Notes: generated from the sequence alone by a model not told the origin. 64,000 nucleotides of DNA from Budorcas taxicolor (GCF_023091745.1 NC_068925.1:5952001-6016000); one strand, 5' to 3'; numbered from the stretch's first letter, positions 23,910 to 35,850 are shown. Numbers and translations are program-made.

Positions 23910-25575
23910 GTAGGTGTGGCCTGGGACAGCCCTGGGGTGGGGGGGGGCGGGGGGCTGCAGTGGAGAGAGCTAGCAGCGTTGGATGGCTCTGCAAAGGAGT
24001 GGCCTAGGGCTGGGGTGGCTTCCATCCCTTTGCCTTGCTGACCCCATCTGGCCCCAAATGGAAGTGAGGTTTGCTGAGCAGAACTAAGTGAAGGGAATTA
24101 CCATTTGCTGAAATAGTCCCAGTGACCTGAAATGGTCAATGCTGGAGGACCCTGGAAACCTTACCTGAGTGTCTAGACTTCACCATGTGGGTTTTGGAAA
24201 GCCTGTGACCCAGGGAAGGAAGATCAGAAGATCGCCTTTGACCTGAGAATTTTTTTATACATGGAAAAGATGACAGCCTCTAATAGTGAGTGTCGCTGGA
24301 TAATGAAATATTACCATGCATTGCTCGCCAGCAGCACTGGTACAAATCCTCGCCTGATGTACAAGTGTGCAGCCCTCCCAGTCTTCCCCACCTTCCCCGC
24401 CCTCCCCCACCCCAGCCAAATATTTTCCCTCTCAGTCATGGAGCTGCTATGAGAAAACGCATGAGTTGGCAGATAGCAAGGCTTTCATTCAGCCAGTGGT
24501 TCTCAGATGCCTACAAATGTGCCGATTTAACGGGGGAAGAGCTTTCATGAGCTGGACTCCTTAGAGACCCTGGGTTAGCCCATTATATGTAAACCACTTA
24601 TATCTACCAGCACATGAAATAATCATGAGGTTGTTTACAATTATAGGCTCATTATTCAAAAATGCCTTCATTTGCCTTTCATTGTTTTGTCATTGTGGAT
24701 TATGATAAAGATCCCATTAATATACTACTCTTGTTGACTGGAGGGAATCAGGATAATGGGATTCTATCTTCCTGGTGATAGAGTCTTAGTCTGAGTGCAC
24801 CTGAAGTTCCATATCTCCGGAAGGCTCTATAGGAGTGAAAAGAGCTGAGCTGAATTTCCTTATGCTGGGTTATTTATTGTGTGACCTTGGGCTGTTCTCT
24901 TTCCCTCTCTGAACTCCAGTTCCTGATCTATAAGACAAGAGAGAGCATTCACCTAGATCCAGGAAGCTCTAGGATTCCAGAGAGTTCCTTAAGAGCAGCC
25001 TACTGGAAGGGGCAGATGGTGCCCAGCACCCCTGCTATGGTCCCTACCTCCTACCTTTGCTCAGCGAGATAGAGCTGCTCTCCTCACTTGGGAGGTTGCT
25101 GTCTGAATCAGATTCCCTTGGAGAAAAGGCTTCCAAGGATCAACACAGCCTGAAAAGCATTGACCTATGGAATCACCAAGATTCCTTCTGGTCTGGACCC
25201 TCTACCCTCTAAATTCCAGGAATATCACTCCCTAACTTTTCCCTAAGGATTTTCAAAAGAAAGAAAACCATAGTTTCTTTTGGTGTTTATTAGTGTCTCC
25301 TTGCGCACAGAGGTCTTCCTGTTGTCTAACCCATACGTATTTTACTGCAAATTGAGCCAGTTCCCTCCAAGTCTTCTTTTGATTGGTGGCAGACATTAAA
25401 AACAGAGACCTCTAAGCTTTTGTGAAAAGCGCTTGATTGGGCTTTATTTGAAAGGTAACTTATCAAGTCTCTTAGCCACTTCTGGACCTGAGCTGATTAA
25501 TGTGACTTATTTCATTAGCCACCTCACAGATTGTTTTTAATCCTGTTTTCTCTTTTTCCTCCCCATTGACCGCAG
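23910..25575 (+). other. SRGAP2: Intron 11 of SRGAP2
   Basis: 1666 nt. Starts with a G-run (23934-23954). MIR-like pieces occur near 24880-24945 and a hAT/MER-like tract near 25090-25170; otherwise single-copy. Confidence 0.9.
23934..23954 (+). promoter_or_regulatory. Intronic G-run, candidate splicing enhancer / G-quadruplex
   Basis: Runs of 4, 9 and 6 G separated by single T and C, starting 25 nt after the donor of the 28-nt exon. G-runs just inside introns are known to bind hnRNP H/F and promote use of weak or short exons; the role here is inferred. Confidence 0.45.
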
Positions 25576-25600
25576 GCGTAGCTCAACTGTGAGGAAACAG
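25576..25600 (+). CDS. SRGAP2: SRGAP2 exon 12: 25-nt exon
   Basis: 25 nt: one base completing Arg490, then eight codons (Arg-Ser-Ser-Thr-Val-Arg-Lys-Gln), ending in phase 0; residues 491-498. Acceptor GACCGCAG at 25575 after a good pyrimidine tract and donor CAG/GTAAGG at 25601, near consensus. The Arg-Arg-Ser-Ser motif across the junction resembles a basophilic kinase site. Exons 11 and 12 form a pair of very small neighbouring exons; skipping either or both (53 nt) would break the frame. Confidence 0.95.
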
Positions 25601-25737
25601 GTAAGGACTCTGTAAGAGTCAGGTGTGTCTGATAAAAATGGTGACATCCCAGATATTTATGGAGCTCCACGGTGGATGGGGAAGACACTTTCCTAACTTC
25701 ATGCTAGCGTTTGGACTGCACAGTTTAGTCATAATGC

Positions 25738-25958
25738 ATGCATGCTAAGTTGCCTCAGTCGTGTCCGACTCTTTGCGACCGAATGGACTGTAGCCCACCA
25801 GGCTCCTCTCTCTGTTGAATTCTCCAGGCATGAGTACTGGAGTGGGTTGCTATTTCCTTCTCTGGGGGATCTTCCCGACCCAGGGATCGAACCCACGTCT
25901 CCATGTCTCCTACATTGGTAGGCCTGTTCTTTACCACTAGCGCCACCTGGGAAGCCCC
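25738..25958 (-). mobile_element. Bov-tA SINE, antisense
   Basis: CAGTCGTGTCCGACTCTTTG, then TGGAGTGGGTTGC, then GATCTTCCCGACCCAGGGAT and GCGCCACCTGGGAAGCC: the full complement of a Bov-tA element (BovB-tail part plus tRNA-like part). Confidence 0.93.
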
Positions 25959-28900
25959 TTAGTCATAGTCTGTTTAATGTTGCGACAACTTCATTGACTT
26001 AGTAGGACAGGGATGGGTGTCTTTCTGACCCGGTTCTCTCCTCTCTGGCCGTTTACTCTCTCTTACATACTGAGATCTGGTTTGACTGTGGCAGATTGGG
26101 CCAGAACTGTCTTTGGAGTGGCGCCCCTTCTCTAGGAGACCACGAAAGAGGGAGGGGGTGGAGAGAGCTCAGAAATGTCTTTGTGTCTACTCAAGGGAAA
26201 GCTGATCCAGGCTTTAAAAATCGTTTTGGGTAATTCGCAGTGGCTGTAGCCACAGGGAAATAATGGAATGTAGAGGGCACGTGGTCTCTGTGGCCGTGGC
26301 AGCCCCCGCAGGATCTTCGGCCCATCTCACTGCTTCAGCTGGCTGGGCCGTCCAGCTGGGGAAATTGATAACACAGCCGCACTTGCCTTTGCTTTGTGGT
26401 CACGGATTTTTTCCCTTCTCTATTTTGGATCTCCTTGTAATGAGAACACCATCAGATGCAATTACACATTTTTTAAATTATAAAAATGTCATTGCAATTC
26501 TCTTTCCTCTTGTTCCTCTATTTCTTTCTCCCCGCCCCCGCCCATCTTTCCTAATTTCATTTAAAACTAGAGAGGAATGAAGTGCCTTCTAGAGACCATT
26601 TATTACATTTAAAATTAATAGGTGGAGATCTTAAAGAGGGAGCAAGCCCCGCTCATCCCCCGCCGCCGCCCCCTTCTTCAAAAGTAAGAAAAGGATTGAA
26701 CTTGAAGTTTGTTCCTTTCATTTCCTGGACTGAAACTGAGCCTCCTATGAGGAGATGGAGCCTGGGGGGGAGGAGTGCCAGCGGCCACAATTTGGTGGTG
26801 TGCGTCCCTGGTCGGACTACAATCAGGGAGGAATGGCACCCATCTGGTTTTCCACCTGCTGTGCCTAGCACGTTTACCTGGTGCTAGACTCGTGTAAGAA
26901 CTCGTGCTAGAACTCGGGTTCCAAGGTGCATCAAAAACCCCAATCAAGTAAAGACCTTGTTTTCATTCACTTTTTCCCCAGCAGGTCAAATCTAATGGTG
27001 GGTCAGTGTTTTTCTAAAATACTCAGGAAGGTAAATAGTAAGTAACTTGGAAGAAGCATAATCTTATATAAGTAACAAGGAAATATAGTTTGTTTGGTTG
27101 TTGACGGCAAATTGGCCAAACAAGAAGAAGAACCCAGTAGTTTTTGTTTTTGAGGGTCCCCAGTGGGTTCCAGTCATTTTTGACTCCACCAAAACCTATG
27201 ATCAGACCATTTAACTTTTCTTTAAAAAAAATCCTCAACTGCTTTTTTCTAAGCTTTCCCCCCTCCCATCAAGCCCAGAATTTTCTCTTTCCTGTTACTT
27301 CCATATCTTCTTTCCTGGCCCATCTCTCTGTTTCCTGAATTGTAGGTGTTTCCCCGTGGTTTGGCCCTCTTTTGACTTCCGTCCATACTCTTTGCCTTAT
27401 CACTGCTGTTGCCTTAGATGAATCTGCCTCTCTCTCCTTGCCAAAGCGTCCACTTGTCCGGTATTGCTGCTGTTCAGAGTCTCTGTATCCAGCTCCTAAT
27501 AGGCAGGACACTGGTGCTCGGGAGTTGAGTTGGCCCCCTGCCCTCAGTGTCTGTCTCCTCAGCTTCCCAGCCACATCTTCGGTTCCTTAGCATCTCTCCT
27601 TACTTCTCTCCTTCTCTTATGGGGGACCCTTCATTCCTCACAATCCCTGAATCCCCACATGTGAACGCCGGTGCCTCTTTTTTCCTTATTACTGACATCC
27701 AATCAAGTGTTTTCTCCTGTGGTAAAAGTGGAAATCTAACAAGTGTGTCAAAGATCAGTACCTGGAGAAGTCCACGTGTGAGGAGTTATGCCAAGCAGTG
27801 ACACATGTAGACATTTGCCGGCCACCTTCTTGATTGTCTTCCCCTGCGAATCACTGGGCCTCTGCTTTACCGTCTTTCCCAAGTTGTGTTCGCTACATTT
27901 CTCCCTCTACTTTCGGTTTAAAGTTCCTTTCTTCTGACTGAATGGAGATTTTACCAAATTATCCTTCAAGACCCCTTCCAATCCTGGGCTTATATGACCA
28001 AAAAGACTATAATCAGAGGAATTAAACTGACATGGATTCTGACACTGAAGGGGGGAAGGGGAGAGGAAGAAAGGGAGAGACAGGCACTGAATAGGAACAC
28101 ACACAGGCCCTGCCCAGTCAGCTGTGTGCAGCCTGATCGATGGCCAAGTGAGAGTCCTCACCAGGCATGTCCTGGGGAAATGAGTTCACTCAGACTTCGG
28201 GAATATTACAGGAAGAGAGGCTGAAGCCTTCATGACTTTGTCCAGTATTTGTTTTCGCTGGACTCTTGACTTAGGCTCCACTGGAGCAGTGGGGACTGGG
28301 AAAAACATGCCTCTGCAGTAGGACCGGCCCCCTCTCGTGCACTCTTGCCTGCAAGAGGTTATCCTCTGAACTGCTTCTGACGTACCACTGTAGCCACGGA
28401 CATGCAGCTTAATGTCTTTGGTGCTCTGCTTTCTGCAACCCTACACGCTGCCCTTTAACTACCGTTGATGTCTCTTCTCCCACAAGTCTAGGCAGGATTG
28501 TGCTCTCACACAACTCGCTGAAGCCCAGAACCTGTGCTGCCTGACCTCCGTCCCTCTGGGTCTTTATTATGTTTAAACTTAAGGCCAGAAAACCTTTACA
28601 TACACTCACATCATTGTCCTCATCACTACTGCTACTATTTGTAAATGACAAGTATAATAATGTTTGTAAACTTAGAAAAGACCTCCAAAAAATGGGGTTT
28701 GGGAGTTTTTTATAGTGGAACCCATTTTCTTCATTGGTGTTTGGAAAAACTGATGAGAATTCTTCCTCTGAGATCACCCTAGGTTGACTGGTATAATTAG
28801 TGATGGCAACAAGAGGGCAGACCCTGGCCACTGAAGCTGGAAGGCTGGAGGAGGCAGACGGGTCTGGGGTCGTGAGATGAGCGTTTGGGTCGCTGAGACC

Positions 28901-29165
28901 TTCCTGACTGCAGCCGCACCTTGACTCACTCCACTCTCTGTGACAGTGTCACGGGTTCCCAGCACACTGGGGAGCAGGCTCTTCTGTCAGCCTGGCTTCT
29001 TCATGAGAGCCAGTTGCTTCCCTGATCGCAGCCAAACTCCTGGCTACAGTAGAAAATTCAGACCAGGAGAGGGGTACAAACAAACCTGCCAAATGGACAG
29101 AAGCCACAGGACCCACCCCGGTGGAGAGCTTAGTCTCTGTCCTGAACATCTAAAGCTCTCTCTGT

Positions 29166-29370
29166 TGCGTTGTATGGTCGCTCGTTCGTGTCTGACTCTT
29201 TTCGACCTCATGGACTGTCGCCCGCCAGGCTCCTCTGTCCATGGGATTTCCCAGGCAAGAATACTGGAGTGGGTTGCTGTGTCCTCCTCCAGTGGATCTT
29301 CCCGACCCAGGGATCGAACCCAGGTCTCCTGCAAGGGAATGCTTTACCACTGAGCCACCAGGGAGGCCCC
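29166..29370 (-). mobile_element. Bov-tA SINE, antisense
   Basis: Same structure as the copy at 25738: GTGTCTGACTCTTTTCGACC to GAGCCACCAGGGAGGCCCC, with a GGGATCGAACCCAGGTCTC B-box complement. Confidence 0.93.
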
Positions 29371-29549
29371 AAACCCTTTCTAGCTAGGTTTGAAGTCATT
29401 CTGCCTGATCCCTTTCTTCCTTAGAGCTGAGTTATTAATGCATTTAGCTGCATTAGAAAACCCTACTGATTTTCAATAATAGTTGGTATTCACACCAGGC
29501 TATGTTTGCCAAGGTCCTGAGATGCAGTATGGGTGGTAGTGAGATGTTT

Positions 29550-29745
29550 TGTCTCAGGGGAAGACTGCCCGGATTCGAATCCTGGCACCTCTACTTACCA
29601 GCTGTGTCCATAAGCAGCTATTTCACCTTGCTAAGCCTTCATTTCCTCATTTGTCAAATGAGGATAATATTAATACATACCCAGTAGGGTTGAGGATGAT
29701 ATTAATACATGCCCAATAGGGTTGTTATCAGGAACAGCCCATCTA
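29550..29745 (+). repeat. MIR SINE with internal tandem duplication
   Basis: MIR motifs in order: GATTCGAATCCTGGCACC, CTTACCAGCTGTGT, TTCATTTCCTCATTTGTCAA. A 32-nt piece at 29660-29691 is repeated at 29692-29723 with three differences. Confidence 0.8.
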
Positions 29746-30576
29746 AATCACTTAATACATGACCCAACACCTCTATAAATTCTTTTGTAAATGCAAAGCA
29801 ATGTGTTTATGTGCCAATAGGAAATATTACTCTCCTGACCACCAGCCTCTCCCCAGTTGGTAAATATCAAGTTAAGGCCCAAAGAAGTTAAATATATGGC
29901 AGGGTTGTCCAGCATAATGGCAGAGCAAAGATGGATATCTGGGAGGCCTTAGTTTAGTACCTGTTAGTCTCTACTGTGTCCAAGAGTTGTTTTTTTTTCT
30001 TTCTTGCCTTTTATACCAAACAAATCCCCACTCTGATGCTCCTGTAGATTCATTCTGCTACCTTCCACTGACATTAATTGAACACCTGCTAAGTGAAAGC
30101 ATCCTAGCCAGCACTGGACACCAACAGTTGACATAGGCGCTGCCCTGTGGAACGCTAACTGTAATGGTGACAAAATGCAAACAAATATTTAGACCCACAC
30201 AGTTAAGTCATAATCAGGGTGTGAAGGCCAAGTACAAGGTACTGAGACCCCATAGACAGGGGCTTTGATCTCGTCTGGGGAGTCTAGAAAAGCACCCCTA
30301 CGGAGGTAATACTTTCCCTGCGACCCTGTGGGTGGGGGTCCAGGGTGACGAGAGCTTCCAGCGGCAGGAATGACTCCCTCAAATCTATGAGCAAAGGAGG
30401 ACTTACTGAGGAGTAGAAGAGGGGCCGGTGTGGCCGAAAGAGAGTTGGGGGAGGAGCAGAAGGAGGCAAACCTGGATGAGATGCCACTGTGGGCACACAA
30501 GGCTGTGTACAGAAAATGATGAGGCCTTTAAGAGAGTTCAGCCTGGAGAGTAACTGATGAAATGTGCACTTTTAAA

Positions 30577-30756
30577 GCACCTGCAATACGGGAGACCCAG
30601 GTTTGATCCCTGGGTCGGGAAGATCCACCGGAGGAGGGCACAGCAACCCAGTCCGGGATTCCTGCCTGGGAAATGCCACAGACAGGGGAGCCTGGCGGGC
30701 GACAGTCCTCGGGGTCGCAGAGTCAGACACGACTGAGCAGCTAAGCACACGGCACT
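30577..30756 (+). mobile_element. Bov-tA SINE, 5'-truncated
   Basis: Starts within the tRNA-like part (GGGAGACCCAGGTTTGATCC) and runs to CAGAGTCAGACACGACTGAG. Confidence 0.9.
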
Positions 30757-31183
30757 TTTAAAGGTCGCTAACCATGTGTAAGGGAGGAACCTGACTTGTA
30801 GGATCACAGGGGCAGGAATGGAGATGCTGATGGGTTGGGCTGGGTTGGTGGCAGTAGAGACAGAGGGAAGTAAATAGACTTAAGGGATATTTAGGAGGCA
30901 AAATATATGTATCTATTGATTGATCGTATGGCCAGGGCTGGGGAGCTGGTTTGGAATGAAAGATGACTAGTTCCATATGGGAGGTGCGGAATGTAAGACT
31001 TCTGTGTGACGTATTCCAAACAGGTGGTTGTGCATGTGCTTTGGGGCTCGGAGCACAGGCTGGATGCTTCTTGTGATCCGCCCTCTCATCCAGCAGAGAC
31101 AAGCTCCACACCGTTTTGGTCCTTTTTCTCTGACCCTGGGCCATCTCTGAAGATTCTAATGCTGTGTTTCTCTGGTTTTTCAG

Positions 31184-31244
31184 GATTCCAGCCAGGCAAT
31201 TCCTCTGGTGGTAGAAAGCTGTATCCGGTTTATCAGCAGACACG
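31184..31244 (+). CDS. SRGAP2: SRGAP2 exon 13: start of RhoGAP domain
   Basis: 61 nt, 20 codons plus one base; residues 499-518, with Gly519 split. It reads Asp-Ser-Ser-Gln-Ala-Ile-Pro-Leu-Val-Val to Ser-Arg-His and encodes the first helix of the RhoGAP fold (Ile-Pro-xx-Val-xx-Cys-Ile). Acceptor GTTTTTCAG at 31183 with a strong T-rich tract; donor CACG/GTAAGC at 31245. It follows the phase-0 end of the 25-nt exon. Confidence 0.96.
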
Positions 31245-32261
31245 GTAAGCAGGATTACAGCCTTGTCATACTTATGCAAAGTTGGGAAGAACTTCCAGGA
31301 ATTCTTTGCAGAGTGAGAACAGAGATTGACTTCCCATCCTGACGTTCTCAGAAAAGGAATAAAATCTTATTTGTTCACATAATGTTTGCTACCTCAGAAT
31401 GGCCACACCTAAACACTGAGTGAAATGTATCATATGGTTTTAACCCCCAGGTGCCTTAGCTAGTAGCACACTCCCTTTTGCAGCTTGAGAGTGAGTTTTA
31501 AGGAATAGCTATCATGTGGGTAAGTCTGGCTGGCCTGAGTGGTCATGTTCGTTTCACCATCACTCACCATCTTTGCCTGTGTTCTTATCTCCCCTGCACT
31601 GCCTGGACCATTATGTCACATGGGCTTTCTGCAGCAGACTGCTTTGAAACAAGCTCCTTTTATACCATTGCATTGACTCGTGGTAATATTCAGTTTTTGT
31701 TCTGGTTTGGTCTTACTGGTTACGACATCTCCAGAGCTCAGTGAGTCGCTGCCCGTAAAGTTGTAGCCAACATTTAGAGTCTGCAGGGGCTGGCTCCTTC
31801 TCAGCCTAAGTCAGATCACACTGTCTTTTGCTTGGACGAAGCTGAATCTCATAAACTCCATTCCTCACCAGCTCCTAGGCTGGTTGGACAGGATTTAGGG
31901 AAAGAGATGAATTACCAGAGAACCAGTCTTCCAAGTGTAAGAGTGTTTAGAAAGCACAGATATCTGAGCAAGCACCGTGAAGATTTCTAGGAACTGGGCA
32001 TCAGAAGTTGTTTTCAGATACTCTTCTGACTAGTTACAGGAACAGTAACAGAATGACCTTCTTGGAGCTAAGGAGGTATGTAGATGATCACGTCTCTTAA
32101 TTCAGAAGCAACCATTCTCTCTCCCTTCCTCCCCTTCTTCTTTCCCAATGAACTGGGACCTTGCTTGGGTTTGTTTTTAGAGTAGTAATTATTTTTAGCA
32201 TGCTATGACTTATCCTATTCTAATCAGCTACAGTTTTTTCATCATATTACCATTCACTAGA

Positions 32262-32513
32262 AATACTCTTGCCTGGAAAATCCCATGGACAGAGGAGCCT
32301 GATAGGCTGCAGTCCATAGGGTTACGAAGAGTCAGACACGACTGAGCGACTTCACTTTTCACTTTCATTCATTGGAGAAGGAAATGGCAACCCACTCCAG
32401 TGTTCTTGCCTGGAGAATCCCAGGGACGGGGGAGCCTGGTGGGCTGCCATCTATGGGGTCGCACAGAGTCGGACACGACTGAAGTGACTTAGCAGCACCA
32501 GTAGCAGTAGCAA
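32262..32513 (+). mobile_element. Bov-A2-type dimeric SINE
   Basis: Two related units in tandem: CTTGCCTGGAAAATCCCATG to CAGACACGACTGAGCGAC, then CACTCCAGTGTTCTTGCCTG to GACACGACTGAAGTGAC. They are joined by the TTCACTTTTCACTTTCATTC spacer, with a CAG/CA-rich tail. Confidence 0.92.
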
Positions 32514-33499
32514 CACCGTTATATAGAGCTATTGAACAATCAGCAACTATTTATCAAGCCAATTTTATAATTAAGTGTCTAGTGTCTCATGTAATTTATT
32601 GAATACTATACTGAGTGAAAAACAAAATGGCTGTCTGAGTACAGGGTGACTGTAAGTGTACTGGTTGTTTACACTTGTGTTTGCATGGCTGGAAGCTGAG
32701 GCCCATGACTGCTGCCCAGCATCATGACAGAGTCCTGCACCACAGATGAGTAGCCGAGAAAAGATCAGTCAATTTTCTACTGAGTGTGTATCACTTTTAT
32801 ACCATCAGAAAGTCGTGAGTCAAACCATTGTATGTCAAGGACCATCTGTATACTTATTGACTGCTCATTGTATACCAAAAAAAGATCCTGTCCTCATGAG
32901 CCTTGTATATGTCAGGTGTTGGTGAGGGTCATGAAGAAAAGTCAAACAAGGGGAGAAGGTAGAGAATGGAGTGGGGACACTGTTCTAGGCAGGTTGTTCA
33001 GGGAAACCCGTAGGTCCCCTAGAGTGACACGTGAGCAGTCCTGAAGGAAATGAGGGAGGGGCTGCATGGGTATCTGGGGAGAAGGAACACCAAAGGCAGA
33101 GGTCCTTGGCACATACAAGCAAGCACGCAGGATGCGAGTGAGGCTGGGGCAGTGAGTGGAGAGGAGAGTGGCAGGAGATGAAGCCAGAGCCCAGACTCTT
33201 AGGGTCTCAGCAGCTAAGGTAGCAGTCTGGGTTTTGTTCTAAGTGAGCTGGGAAGCTGTTGGAGAATTAGGAACAGGGAATGATCTTTCTGAAGGATCAC
33301 AGGCTGCTGTGTAGAGCTAACACAGGAGGAAACAGGAGGCTGCTGCAGTAGGGAAGACATGGTGGTCATCCACCCTGGGCGTCAGCTGTGGAGTTGTTGA
33401 CAAGTGATGGGTCCTAGGTGTGGTGGCTTGAATGTCCCTGCCCCCATACAGGCACAGTCCATGTGGAGGCCAAAACTTAGCACATTTCTGTGGTGAGGC

Positions 33500-33761
33500 T
33501 CTGGGGAACCAGGCCTGCTCCCATGCTGCTGATGGGAATGAGAACCAGTACGACCCTTTTGAAGGGGGACTCAGCAGCACTGAACAAAATGACATGTGCG
33601 CCAGTTTTCTGAGCCAACAGTCCTTCTAGGAATTGACCATGAAGATACACCTCCAAAATATGGAAATACATGTGCACAAGGTTATTTATTGCAGTATCGT
33701 TTGTAATTGCAAAATATTAGAAACAACATAAATACCATACTGGATGAATAAACTATGGTAG
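33500..33761 (+). mobile_element. Old L1M LINE, 3' region, left half
   Basis: TGCTGATGGGAATGAGAACC, CTTCTAGGAATTGACCATGA, TGCACAAGGTTATTTATTGC and AAATATTAGAAACAACATAA follow the order of an old L1 ORF2 end/3' region. It is interrupted at 33761 by BovB and resumes at 35635. The left boundary is approximate. Confidence 0.8.
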
Positions 33762-35634
33762 ATCTGAAAGACAGTGCCTGAAGAACTATGGACGGAGGTT
33801 CGTGACATTGTACAGGAGGCAGGGATCAAGAGCATCCCCCGGAAAAAGAAATGCAAAAAGGCAAAATGGTTGTCTGACGAAATGCAAAAAGGCAAAACGG
33901 TTGTCTGATGAGGCCTTACAAATAGCTGAGAAAAGAAGAAAAGCTAAAGGCAGAGGAGAAAAGGAAAGATAAACCCATTTGAATGCAGAGTTCCAAAGAA
34001 TAGCAAGGAGAGATAAAAAAAGCCTTCCTCAGCAATCAATGCAAAGAAATAGAGGAAAACAATAGAATGGGAAAGACTAGAGATCACTTCAAGAAAATTA
34101 GAGATACTAAGGGAACTTTTCATGCAAAGATGAACACAATAAAGGACAGAAATGGTATGGACCTAACAGAAGCAGATGATATTAAGAAGAGAATACACAG
34201 AACTGTACAAAAAGATCTTCATGACCCCGATAATCATGATGGTGTGATCACTCATCTAGAGCCAGACATCCTGGAATGTGAAGATAAGTGGGCCTTAGGA
34301 AGCGTCACTATGAACAAAGCTAGTGGAGGTGGTGGAATTCCAGTTGAGCTATTTCAAATCCTAAAAGATGATGCTGTGAAAGTGCTGCACTGAATATGCC
34401 AGCAAATCTGGAAAACGCAGCAGTGGCCACAGGACTGGAAAAGGTCCGTTTTCATTCCAATCCCAAAGAAAGGCAATGCCAAAGAATGTTCAAACTACCA
34501 CACAATTGCGCTCATCTCAGATGCTAGCAAAGTAATGCTCAAAATTCTCCAAGCCAGGCTTCAACAGTATGTGAACCATGAACTTCCGGATGTTCAAGCT
34601 GGATTTAGAAAAGGAAGAGGAACCAGACCACCTGACCTGCCTCTTGAGAAACCTATATGCAGGTCAAGAAACAACAGTTAGAACTGGACATGGAACAACA
34701 GACTGGTTCCACATAGGAAAAGGAGTACATCAAGGCTTATACTGTCACCCTGCTTATTTAAGTTATATCCAAACTACATCATGAGAAACGCTGGGCTGGA
34801 TGAAGCACAAGCTGGAATCAAGACTGCTGGAAGAAATATCAGCAACCTCAGATATGCAGATGACACCACCCTTATGGCAGAAAGTGAAGAGGAACTAAAG
34901 AGCCTCTTGATGAAAGTGAAAGAGGAGAGTGAAAAAGTTGGCTTAAAGCTCAACATTGAAAAAACCAAGATCATGGCATCTGGTCTCATCACTTCATGGC
35001 AAATAGATAGGGAAACAATGGAAACAGTGAGAGACTTTATTTTGGGGGGCTCCAAAATCACTGCAGATTGGTGACTGCAGCCATGAAATTAAAAGATGTG
35101 TGCTCCTCGGAAGAAAAGCTTTGACCAACCTAGACAGCATATTAAAAAGCAGAGACATTCCTTTACCAACAAAGGTCCGTCTAGTCAAAGCTATGGTTTT
35201 TCCAGTAGTCATATATGGATGTGAGAGTTGGACTACAAAGAAAGCTGAGTGCTGAAGAATTAATGCTTTTGGTGGTGTTGGAGAAGACTCTTGAGAGTCC
35301 CTTAGACTGCAAGGAGATCCAACCAGTCCATCCTAAAGGAAATCAGTCCTGAATATTCATTGGAAGGACTGATATTGAAGCTGAAACTCCAATACTTTGG
35401 CCACCTGATGCGAAGAACCAACTCATTGGAAAAGACCCTGATGCTGGGAAAGATGGAAGGTGGGAGGAGAAGGGGGCAACAGAGGACGAGATGGTTGGAT
35501 GGCATCACCGACTCGATGGACATGAGTTTGAGTAGGCTCCGTGAACTGGTGATGGACAGGGAGGCCTGGCGTGCTACAGTGCATGGGGTCACAAAGAGTC
35601 GGACACGACTGAGCAACTGAACTGAACTGAACTG
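33762..35634 (+). mobile_element. BovB LINE (RTE-type), sense, nested in L1M
   Basis: On the + strand it carries BovB reverse-transcriptase pieces: an upstream frame at 34067-34393, and the catalytic core frame at 34781-35074 with an intact YADD box (34853-34864) and TLMAESEEELKS. A C-terminal frame at 35360-35620 follows. In-frame stops and shifts separate them, so it is inactive. It ends in the GAACTGAACTGAACTGATGG tail. ATGGTA flanks it on both sides (33756-33761 and 35635-35640), consistent with a target-site duplication. Confidence 0.94.
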
Positions 35635-35850
35635 ATGGTATATCCACACAGTGGGAAACTATGCCGCTACAAAAAATAAAAATAATAGTGAGGAAGAGTT
35701 CCATGAAACGACCTGGAGAGCTTGCCAGGATATATTGTCAAATGGAAAAAAGCAAAGTGCAGAGGAGCATCTCTAGCATGTTGCCTTTCACGTGAGAAAG
35801 AAGAGCGTGTAAGAATATAATGTGTCTTCTCACTTCTGCAAGAAGAAATA
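35635..35850 (+). mobile_element. Old L1M LINE, 3' region, right half
   Basis: Continues the split element: TATATCCACACAGTGGGAAA, CTATGCCGCTACAAAAAATA, GATATATTGTCAAATGG and AAAAAGCAAAGTGCAGAG. These match the order expected of the same old L1 3' region. The right end is approximate and the similarity may extend to about 36000. Confidence 0.8.

Larger units (their letters stand above)
25601..31183 (+). other. SRGAP2: Intron 12 of SRGAP2
   Basis: 5583 nt with antisense Bov-tA SINEs (25738-25958, 29166-29370), a sense one (30577-30756) and a MIR with an internal duplication (29550-29745). The stretch 26000-29150 has no repeat that I recognise. Confidence 0.9.

Noticed and set aside
30758..31279. 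173-codon minus-strand frame covering exon 13
   Set aside because: Overlaps SRGAP2 exon 13 in antisense and includes part of a SINE; no domain.
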